Positions 1 through 5,683 of a DNA stretch of 7,456 nucleotides are shown piece by piece. The DNA lies in the NCBI GenBank assembly GCA_024643485.1, contig JAHEMU010000127.1, forward strand, positions 1-7,456. Direction: 5' to 3'. The notes beneath the pieces are model-generated. The model was not told the DNA's origin and made no database searches. It was given only the letters and a program-made list of their open reading frames with translations. This DNA comes from Cytophagales bacterium (GTDB lineage Bacteria > Bacteroidota > Bacteroidia > Cytophagales > Cyclobacteriaceae). The translations under genes and the position numbers were made by a program. How positions within the stretch are numbered: position 1 is the stretch's first letter; each line of letters begins with the position of its first letter.

Positions 1-913
1 AACGGAAATTAAGTTCGATGACGAGCGCATGGTTTATGCGGTGGTTCGTTCTACCGTTAAGCGGGCATTGGGAGCCCATAACATCTATCCTACTTTAGAC
101 TTTCAGGCCGATGTTAACCTGTTTCACCAATTCGAACAAAAACCCACAGAAGCTAATCAGGAACAAAATTATTCTAAATTCCAAAATATTCCATCTCGCC
201 CTTCTACACAGTCTTGGGAGAAATTATTTGATGAGAATTTACGTGGGGGTGATCAAACCAATCGCATCATACAGCAAGAGAGAACTTCTACGGGTGTCGC
301 ACAAACATTCACGAGTAGATTGCATGAAGTAGAGCACAATCAGGAACAAAAGTTCACACAATTTATTCAGTTCCAACAATCCTTTATCCTCACTCCATTC
401 AAATCGAGTTTAATGATTGTGGATCAAAAAGCTGCATTGGAAAGAATTGTCTATGATCAAACCATGGCTAGGATGAATAAACAGCGCGCGATGAGTCAGC
501 AGTGTTTATTTCCGGTATCGGTGGAACTTTTACCTGCCGATTTAGCATTATTGGAAGAAGTGAGCACAGAAATGAAGGAGCTCGGCTTCGATTTTGAGTC
601 ACTTGGGAGAAATACCGTTGTGATTCAGGGAATTCCTGCTGATATTGCCATTGAAAATGAAAAAGAGTTGTTCGAAGGATTGCTGGAACAATATAAAAAC
701 AGCAAAAACGACTTAGAAATAAGTAAACGAGAACAATTAATCCGAGCATTAAGCAAAAGGACCGCACAGAACCATTTAAAGAAAATGGACACAAAAGAAA
801 TGGAGGAAACGATCAATAAATTATTCGCAAGTACGAATGCAAATTATACTCCCGACGGCAGGCCAACCTTCCGTATGATCGAACGTACAACACTAGAAAG
901 CTTTTTTAAATAG
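1..913 (+). CDS. mutL: DNA mismatch repair protein MutL, 3' part (5' end outside window)
   Basis: Partial gene: the frame is open from base 2, so about 303 C-terminal residues are visible and the N-terminal GHKL ATPase is missing. The visible start (TEIKFDDE, then a segment ending in STVKRALGAHNIYPTLDF) is the end of the MutL N-terminal domain. Next comes a polar Q/N/E-rich linker (roughly bases 120-340), then the C-terminal dimerisation domain. MutL couples MutS mismatch recognition to strand removal. The usual endonuclease signature DQHA-x2-E-x4-E appears here as DQKAALERIVYD (from base 422), with His replaced by Lys and the last Glu by Asp. The later ACR and CPHGRP metal-site motifs appear as SKRTA and TPDGRPT, so the Cys and His ligands are missing. 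Nicking activity is therefore doubtful, though some Bacteroidota homologues may be similarly degenerate. The ATG at base 29 is internal, not the start. The stop TAG directly abuts the next gene's ATG. Confidence 0.93.
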   Translation, partial: TEIKFDDERMVYAVVRSTVKRALGAHNIYPTLDFQADVNLFHQFEQKPTEANQEQNYSKFQNIPSRPSTQSWEKLFDENLRGGDQTNRIIQQERTSTGVAQTFTSRLHEVEHNQEQKFTQFIQFQQSFILTPFKSSLMIVDQKAALERIVYDQTMARMNKQRAMSQQCLFPVSVELLPADLALLEEVSTEMKELGFDFESLGRNTVVIQGIPADIAIENEKELFEGLLEQYKNSKNDLEISKREQLIRALSKRTAQNHLKKMDTKEMEETINKLFASTNANYTPDGRPTFRMIERTTLESFFK

Positions 914-1714
914 ATGTTTAGATTAACTCCTGCCGTAAAGAATATTTTGATCGTTAACGTGGTTGTGTTTGTCGCGCAAATCATGTTTAAGAATATCGAT
1001 CTCACTTCGATGCTCGCCATGTATCGTTTAGATTCTGACTTCTTTCAACCTTATCAGATTCTAACCTATATGTTCGCTCATAGTCCGAGTGATTTTACCC
1101 ACTTATTATTTAATATGCTCGGGTTAATCTTTCTTGGCGTTTCTCTCGAAATGGTATGGGGAAGTAAGCGATTTCTCGCATTTTATTTATTTACTGGGAT
1201 TGGAGCTGGCATCTTTTATGCCGCCATCGGGTTGTATGATACTGCAGGACTAAAAAGCGACATGAACGATTATCGGATGAATCCTTCGGTTTCTTCCTTT
1301 ATCGAATTGGTTGATCAACACAAAAATAAATTCAACCGATATACTCTTGGGAACAACGGAACCATATATGAATTTATCGAAGCCTATGAAAATGACCCCG
1401 AAACGTATAAATCGCAATCGGTTCAAATTGTAGATCGTTTTGAAGAACTGATGGTGGATAAATATCCTGGAAGAGTCGTTGGAGCTTCAGGTGCCGTTTA
1501 TGGAATTCTTATGGCGTTTGGCATGTTATTCCCTGAAAGGCAACTTATGCTGCTTTTTCCGCCAATTCCAATAAAAGCTAAATATTTGGTGTTAATTTTA
1601 GGTGGAATTGCATTGTATTCAGGACTAAAACAAAATCCGGGAGACCCAGTAGCCCATTTTGTCCATTTAGGCGGGATGCTCTTTGCTTTTATCATGATTA
1701 AATACTTTAAATAA
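914..1714 (+). CDS. Rhomboid family intramembrane serine protease with large periplasmic insertion
   Basis: A 266-residue polytopic membrane protein with the rhomboid core. TM1 is about residues 9-25. TM2 (61-78) carries the conserved His63 and Asn67 (HLLFN), which form the oxyanion-site region. TM3 is about 85-106. TM4 begins with GASG (190-193), giving nucleophile Ser192. The last helix carries HLGG (251-254), giving catalytic His251. Rhomboids cut substrate transmembrane helices inside the bilayer by a Ser-His dyad; the substrate here is unknown. Unusually, about 80 hydrophilic residues (roughly 108-187) separate TM3 from TM4. By the GlpG topology this loop faces the periplasm beside the active-site opening. 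The ATG follows the mutL stop immediately, without a Shine-Dalgarno sequence, and the stop overlaps the next start by one base, which implies co-transcription and translational coupling. Family and dyad are clear; the biological role is not. Confidence 0.93.
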   Translation: MFRLTPAVKNILIVNVVVFVAQIMFKNIDLTSMLAMYRLDSDFFQPYQILTYMFAHSPSDFTHLLFNMLGLIFLGVSLEMVWGSKRFLAFYLFTGIGAGIFYAAIGLYDTAGLKSDMNDYRMNPSVSSFIELVDQHKNKFNRYTLGNNGTIYEFIEAYENDPETYKSQSVQIVDRFEELMVDKYPGRVVGASGAVYGILMAFGMLFPERQLMLLFPPIPIKAKYLVLILGGIALYSGLKQNPGDPVAHFVHLGGMLFAFIMIKYFK

Positions 1715-2610
1715 TGTTCGGAAGCATCAAAAACGATTTAAATTCTCAATGGTCGAGGCCTAATTCAGGCCTTCAACGGTTGATAATTATCAATGTGGCC
1801 GTGTTTATTTTCCTGAATATCATGGAGTTAGTCATTCCGGAAGAAAACTTCCTGTACTTTCTCAAGTTTTTTGCCATGCCCACCGATCTGCCAACCCTGC
1901 TTACAAGGCCTTGGACGTTTATCACCTCATTTTTTACCCATACAGGCTTTTCTCATATATTATGGAACATGCTTTATTTATATTGGTTTGGTGCCATAGT
2001 GAGAGAATTTTTAGGTAGTGACCGGCTAATTAGCTTATATATTCTTGGTGGAATTGTAGGAAGTATAAGTGTCATCCTACTTTTTAATGTAGTTCCAATG
2101 TTCGCTGAACGATCTGGAGGTATAGCGTTAGGAGCATCTGCGGGGGTCTTTGCAGTATCAGTAGGAGCCGCAACCTTGTATCCGAATTACGTCATGCATT
2201 TATTGTTTTTCGGGCCTGTAAAAATCAAGTATTTTGTTGGCGTTTTTGTATTATTAGCCATCTTCGGATTAAAGGGTGACAACGTTGGCGGTGAAGTAGC
2301 CCACCTTGGTGGTGCTTTTATCGGCTACTTTTATATTCGCAGTTTGCAAAAAGGAAATGATATAGGGGCTTGGGTATCATCAACCCTGACATTTTTACGT
2401 AGTTTCTTTGTAAAAACTCCCAAAATGACGGTTCATTCTAAACCAAAAAGGGAAACAAGCTATACGTCAACAACGTCTACGCCACAACCTAGGAAATCTG
2501 CTCCATCACAGGCCGAGATCGATGCCATCCTAGATAAAATCTCTCAAAAAGGATACGACAGTCTATCTCGTGAAGAGAAGGAAAAGCTTTTTAATGCATC
2601 AAAAAAATAA
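1714..2610 (+). CDS. Rhomboid family intramembrane serine protease with C-terminal DUF6576-like tail
   Basis: A 298-residue second rhomboid, diverged from its upstream neighbour. TM1 is about residues 22-40. The L1 loop contains RPW (65-67). TM2 carries His81 and Asn85 (HILWN), and TM3 spans about 105-127. The nucleophile motif is GASA (140-143, Ser142), with Ala where the classical GxSG has Gly. The last helix carries AHLGG with catalytic His197. The core thus retains the Ser-His dyad and should be active. Unlike the first rhomboid it has no TM3-TM4 insertion. After the core come a Ser/Thr/Pro-rich linker (about 235-265) and a short charged helical tail (about 266-298, AEIDAILDKI then GYDSLSREEKEKLF). 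I associate that tail with DUF6576, found at the C terminus of Bacteroidota rhomboids; the name is from memory. The start ATG overlaps the preceding stop as TAATG. The gene ends 7 bases from the convergent dusB stop. Confidence 0.93.
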   Translation: MFGSIKNDLNSQWSRPNSGLQRLIIINVAVFIFLNIMELVIPEENFLYFLKFFAMPTDLPTLLTRPWTFITSFFTHTGFSHILWNMLYLYWFGAIVREFLGSDRLISLYILGGIVGSISVILLFNVVPMFAERSGGIALGASAGVFAVSVGAATLYPNYVMHLLFFGPVKIKYFVGVFVLLAIFGLKGDNVGGEVAHLGGAFIGYFYIRSLQKGNDIGAWVSSTLTFLRSFFVKTPKMTVHSKPKRETSYTSTTSTPQPRKSAPSQAEIDAILDKISQKGYDSLSREEKEKLFNASKK

Positions 2611-2617
2611 GGAAGGT

Positions 2618-3601
2618 CTAAACGACTGCTTCAAATTCACTTGCGATTTGATCAAGTAAATCATACAATGCCGCAGGGTCCTGTATATCTACTAACTGAG
2701 CGCGGTAGGGTTTGAAGTGTGAAATTCCGCGGAAGTAATTGGTATAATGTCTTCGCATTTCAAAAATCCCTTGTTTCTCCCCTTTCCATTCTATAGAGAA
2801 ATCCAGATGTTTTTTAACCACACGAACGCGTTCCATAATATCTGGACCTTCAATCGTTTCACCCGTGGCAAGGAAGTGTTTGATTTCCTTAAAAATCCAT
2901 GGATAGCCAATGGCGGCCCGACCAATCATGATACCATCCACACCGTACTCATTTTTATACTCTAGAGCCTTTTGAGGAGAATCGATATCACCGTTACCAA
3001 AGATGGGGATTTCAATATCCGGGTGGTTTTTTACTGCCGCAATGGGGTTCCAATCAGCTTCCCCCTTGTACATTTGTTGCCTGGTGCGACCGTGAATGGT
3101 GAGCGCTTTGATCCCAGCATCTTGCAATCGAAGAGCAACTTCGACGATGCGAATGGTTTTATCGTCCCACCCCAATCGTGTTTTAACAGTTACAGGCAGT
3201 TCCACCTGCTTGACGATTTCAGCCGTCATTTTTTCCATTTTAGGAACATCGAGGAGAATACCGGCACCGGCTCCTTTACAAGCTACTTTTTTCACAGGGC
3301 AGCCGTAGTTGATATCAATCAGTTCAGGATTGGCCTTTTCAGCGATGGCAGCAGCTTCCCGCATAGACGCAATTTTGTCGCCGAATATTTGTATTCCAAT
3401 TGGCCTTTCGTAATCGTAAATGTCTAATTTTTGAACGCTTTTTGCCGCATCCCGAATCAACGCATCGGAACTAATAAATTCCGTGTACATCATATCAACT
3501 CCCTGTTCCTTGCATACCGCTCTAAAAGGAGGGTCACTCACATCTTCCATAGGAGCGAGTAACAAAGGGAATTTTCCCAACTCTATTTCGCCTATTTTCA
3601 C
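2618..3601 (-). CDS. dusB: tRNA-dihydrouridine synthase, DusB type
   Basis: An FMN- and NADPH-dependent enzyme that reduces uridines in the tRNA D-loop to dihydrouridine. It has 327 residues from the proposed start, the normal length for DusB. Visible elements are the N-terminal FMN strand APMEDVSDPPFR (16-27), INYGCPVKKV with catalytic Cys101, VKTRLGW with Lys140, the IHGRTR motif with His170, FGNGDI (201-206) and the phosphate-binding segment MIGRAAIGYPWIF (about 225-237). A C-terminal helical tRNA-binding domain follows. The frame stays open upstream to an ATG at 3799, but that 66-residue extension is unlike the family and lies antisense to the CPBP protease gene. I therefore start at GTG 3601 (MKIGEIELG...); TTG 3604 is almost as good. 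The next downstream ATG would remove the FMN strand. Its promoter should lie in the short divergent region before 3663. Confidence 0.93.
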   Translation of the reverse strand: MKIGEIELGKFPLLLAPMEDVSDPPFRAVCKEQGVDMMYTEFISSDALIRDAAKSVQKLDIYDYERPIGIQIFGDKIASMREAAAIAEKANPELIDINYGCPVKKVACKGAGAGILLDVPKMEKMTAEIVKQVELPVTVKTRLGWDDKTIRIVEVALRLQDAGIKALTIHGRTRQQMYKGEADWNPIAAVKNHPDIEIPIFGNGDIDSPQKALEYKNEYGVDGIMIGRAAIGYPWIFKEIKHFLATGETIEGPDIMERVRVVKKHLDFSIEWKGEKQGIFEMRRHYTNYFRGISHFKPYRAQLVDIQDPAALYDLLDQIASEFEAVV

Positions 3602-3662
3602 CAAAGGATTCGCACATTTAAAAATAAGGCGTAAATTTACATCTTTTCTAAATAATAAAGAA
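3602..3662. promoter_or_regulatory. Divergent dusB / CPBP protease intergenic promoter region with palindrome
   Basis: A short A/T-rich gap between two divergent non-ATG starts, which must hold the promoters of both genes. At 3631-3640 it has a perfect 10-base palindrome, GTAAATTTAC. Its core TAAATTTA differs by one base from the Bacteroidota -7 consensus TAnnTTTG and reads identically on both strands. It could therefore be a shared -7 element, an operator, or chance in A/T-rich DNA. No convincing -33 TTTG element is visible on either side. That a promoter is present follows from the gene layout; its exact position is inferred. Confidence 0.5.
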
Positions 3663-4598
3663 GTGACTGAGTTAAGCAATCGATTTTCACCCCTTTTTTC
3701 CGCTTTTGTGTTTTTTGTTGTTGGTATGATAGGGTTCGTTGTGATAGGGCCAATCGTTGGTACCATCGTCGCAGGATTTTTCTTTGAAGGATCTTTCATG
3801 GAATTGGCGCAACAATTGTCAGCCCCTATGGATTACCCCGGAATGAAATCAATTTTGATGATTATTCAAGGATTTGCAACGGGGTTTGGGTTGTTTTTAA
3901 TTCCATGGGGATATCTGCATTTTGTGGAGAAAAAATCGATAAGATTAATCTTCCGTAAAAACGCATCGATGAACATGGGGATTCTCTTATCGTTCCTGCT
4001 CATCATTTTTTTTACGGTAGTAAATAGTTTATTCATGGAATGGAATACCAGCATGCAACTTCCTGAATTTTTGAGTGGCGTCGAAGCTTGGATGAAATCA
4101 AGTGAAGAGGCTGCGGCGAAAATTACCGAATTCATGACGCAATTTAACTCAACAGGTGATTTTATAGTTGCTCTATTCGTCATTGCGGTATTACCTGCCT
4201 TAGGTGAGGAATTGGTATTTAGGGGATTGATTCAGACAGAATTACAACGTGGATTTAAAAATCCTCACGTTGCCATATGGATTTCTGCCATCATGTTTTC
4301 AGCCATTCATATGCAGTTTTATGGATTTATACCTCGAATGATGCTAGGGGCCCTTTTTGGCTACCTATATTTTTGGTCTGGGAACATGATTTACCCTATT
4401 GCGGCTCATTTTTTCCAAAATGGAGGCCAGTTATTGATGATGTATCTGGTTCAAAAAGAGACCATAAATGTCGATCTTGAATCGAATGAATCTTTTCCTA
4501 TTTGGTTAATAATTTCATTTTCTGCATTAACCATCGGAGTTCTTTACTATTTTAGGAAAATTTTTCAACGCGATGGGCACCTGGAAACGAGTATTTAG
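3663..4598 (+). CDS. CPBP family intramembrane protease (CAAX/Abi type)
   Basis: A polytopic membrane protein of 311 residues from GTG 3663. The family includes CAAX prenyl endopeptidases and bacteriocin-immunity proteins, and its members act as intramembrane glutamic-type proteases. All core motifs are present: GEELVFRGL (181-189) with Glu182, Glu183 and Arg187; a second helix with FSAIH (His216); and AAHFFQN with His249 and Asn253. Hydrophobic segments lie near 11-40, 63-88, 104-124, 168-180, 203-220, 223-250 and 279-297. A polar loop (about 126-166) precedes the motif helix. The frame is open back to 3483, but that part is antisense to conserved dusB sequence. The GTG gives MTELSNRFSPLF ahead of TM1, whereas the first internal ATG (3726) would cut into TM1. 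The 3' end overlaps the DUF2007 gene by 26 bases. Substrate unknown; nothing shows a link to bacteriocin immunity. Confidence 0.88.
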   Translation: MTELSNRFSPLFSAFVFFVVGMIGFVVIGPIVGTIVAGFFFEGSFMELAQQLSAPMDYPGMKSILMIIQGFATGFGLFLIPWGYLHFVEKKSIRLIFRKNASMNMGILLSFLLIIFFTVVNSLFMEWNTSMQLPEFLSGVEAWMKSSEEAAAKITEFMTQFNSTGDFIVALFVIAVLPALGEELVFRGLIQTELQRGFKNPHVAIWISAIMFSAIHMQFYGFIPRMMLGALFGYLYFWSGNMIYPIAAHFFQNGGQLLMMYLVQKETINVDLESNESFPIWLIISFSALTIGVLYYFRKIFQRDGHLETSI

Positions 4599-4779
4599 GA
4601 CGGAAATTCCCTGGAAAGCAGAGATTGTAAAAGATATTCTAGAAAATAAAGGTATTCAACCCATCCTATTAAATAAAAAAGAATTTGCAAGTCAGTTAGG
4701 ATTTTGTGAAGTTCACGTTTCCGCAGATGACTTGTTACAAGCGATCAAAATAATTGAAGATGAAGTCCAATTTGAATAA
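4573..4779 (+). CDS. DUF2007 family small protein (putative signal-transducing protein)
   Basis: A 68-residue soluble protein with no signal peptide or membrane segment. The sequence pattern fits DUF2007. It begins with a short strand (KRVFRTEI) and a helix typical of the family (PWKAEIVKDILENKGI). Strands follow (PILLNKK and CEVHVS), then a final helix (ADDLLQAIKIIEDE). This beta-alpha-beta-beta-alpha arrangement resembles small ACT- or GlnB-like folds. The family's biochemical function is not established; 'signal transducing' in database names is a guess from the fold. Its ATG lies inside the end of the CPBP protease gene and its own end overlaps cdsA, so all three are probably one operon with coupled translation. 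The overlaps on both sides argue that this is a genuine gene despite its size. Confidence 0.85.
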   Translation: MGTWKRVFRTEIPWKAEIVKDILENKGIQPILLNKKEFASQLGFCEVHVSADDLLQAIKIIEDEVQFE

Positions 4780-5599
4780 ATATAATAATCTAACTCAGCG
4801 AGTAATTTCTGGTGCCATTGGTGCGGCGGTGGTCGTTTTTGGTGTGTATTACAGCGAGTGGATATTTTTTCTGATTTTTTTAAGTCTTTGTATACTTACA
4901 CAGTTAGAGTTTTACAAATTAGTAGGATTGGATGGAATGATTCCTTTAAAAAGTTTCGGTACCCTTAGTGGTGCATTTATATTCGTTTTATTCTTTTTTG
5001 TAGAACGCGGGACCTTAAGCAACACTTTCTTTTACCTTATTTTTCCACTAGTTTCAGGTATTTATCTGATAAAACTATATAAAAAGGATGAAAAGAAGCC
5101 CTTTTCTAACATAGCAATCACCTTTTTGGGCATCCTATATGTAGCGTTACCTATGTGTTTATTAAACATCCTTGCCTTTCCAAGCAGAGGAACCTATTCG
5201 TATGAATTAGTTATTGGGATAATGCTGTTGCTTTGGGCTTCCGACACCGGAGCGTATTTTGCTGGTAGCCGGTTTGGTAAGCGCAAATTATTTTCACGTA
5301 TATCACCTAAAAAATCATGGGAAGGAAGTATTGGCGGGGCATTTTTAGCTATTGTAGTGGCCTATTTTCTTTCACAGTATTTCCATAGTTTAAATCCAAT
5401 TCAATGGTACATGGTTTCATTAATTATCATTGTGAGTGGAACTTATGGAGACCTGGTGGAGTCCTTATTTAAGCGCAGTATTGAAATAAAAGATTCCGGA
5501 AATTCAATTCCAGGGCACGGTGGATTCCTAGATCGATTCGATGGAATGCTTCTTTCCATTCCTTTTATCATTGCTTATATACGTGTTTTTCCTACATAA
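4760..5599 (+). CDS. cdsA: Phosphatidate cytidylyltransferase (CDP-diacylglycerol synthase)
   Basis: Converts phosphatidic acid and CTP to CDP-diacylglycerol, the precursor of all bacterial phospholipids, at the inner membrane. It has 279 residues from ATG 4760, a normal length. The C-terminal CDS signature is clear: SLFKRSIEIKD (235-245) followed by PGHGGFLDRFD (251-261), which carries the metal-binding acidic residues. Upstream are ASDTGAYFAGSRFGK (160-174) and ISPKKSWEGS (181-190), also conserved in the family. Hydrophobic helices fill most of residues 14-47, 66-105, 119-140, 150-168, 190-206 and 214-229. An in-frame TTG at 4754 is an alternative start, but the ATG gives a typical N terminus (MKSNLNKYNNLTQR). 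It overlaps the DUF2007 gene by 20 bases, so translation is probably coupled. The phospholipid gene psd lies downstream beyond the glutamate dehydrogenase gene. Confidence 0.96.
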   Translation: MKSNLNKYNNLTQRVISGAIGAAVVVFGVYYSEWIFFLIFLSLCILTQLEFYKLVGLDGMIPLKSFGTLSGAFIFVLFFFVERGTLSNTFFYLIFPLVSGIYLIKLYKKDEKKPFSNIAITFLGILYVALPMCLLNILAFPSRGTYSYELVIGIMLLLWASDTGAYFAGSRFGKRKLFSRISPKKSWEGSIGGAFLAIVVAYFLSQYFHSLNPIQWYMVSLIIIVSGTYGDLVESLFKRSIEIKDSGNSIPGHGGFLDRFDGMLLSIPFIIAYIRVFPT

Positions 5600-5644
5600 T
5601 TAAAAATTATCAAAATTTTATCTCTTAGTAGCGGTTAATTCTTA

Positions 5645-5652
5645 TAAATTTG
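5645..5652 (+). promoter_or_regulatory. Bacteroidota-type -7 promoter box before gdhA
   Basis: TAAATTTG matches the Bacteroidota primary sigma -7 consensus TAnnTTTG at every fixed position. It lies in the 84-base gap after cdsA, 31 bases before the gdh ATG, so the mRNA would begin about 25 bases ahead of the start codon. The leader is A/C-rich (ends CCAAAAAATAGCT) with no Shine-Dalgarno sequence, as is usual in this phylum. No good -33 TTTG is seen about 20 bases upstream, so strength is uncertain. The rest of 5600-5683 holds nothing else I can name; an all-A/T 6-base hairpin near 5603-5619 is too weak to call a terminator. Confidence 0.6.
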
Positions 5653-5683
5653 CACCCAAAACCAACTTAACCAAAAAATAGCT

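Noticed and set aside
468..794. 108-codon minus-strand open frame opposite mutL
   Set aside because: The sense strand is clearly MutL; the antisense translation has no domain and no start context.
2972..3427. 151-codon plus-strand open frame opposite dusB
   Set aside because: It is entirely antisense to conserved catalytic sequence of dusB (including Cys101 and the His170 region) and shows no recognisable domain.
3483..3662. 60-residue N-terminal extension of the CPBP protease to GTG 3483
   Set aside because: It is antisense to the conserved FMN-binding start of dusB and does not resemble a CPBP N terminus.
3602..3799. 66-residue N-terminal extension of dusB to the upstream ATG at 3799
   Set aside because: It is low-complexity (Lys, Pro and Thr-rich), unlike any DusB N terminus, and is antisense to the start of the CPBP protease; conserved family sequence begins at about 3601.
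3663..4598. CPBP/Abi protein as part of a bacteriocin-immunity or phage-abortive system
   Set aside because: No bacteriocin, toxin, restriction or phage genes are nearby; the neighbours are housekeeping lipid and tRNA genes, so a defence role has no support here.
5603..5619. Inverted repeat AAAATT/AATTTT after cdsA as a terminator
   Set aside because: The stem is six A/T pairs with no G/C and no following U-tract; it would not be stable and is expected in A/T-rich spacer DNA.
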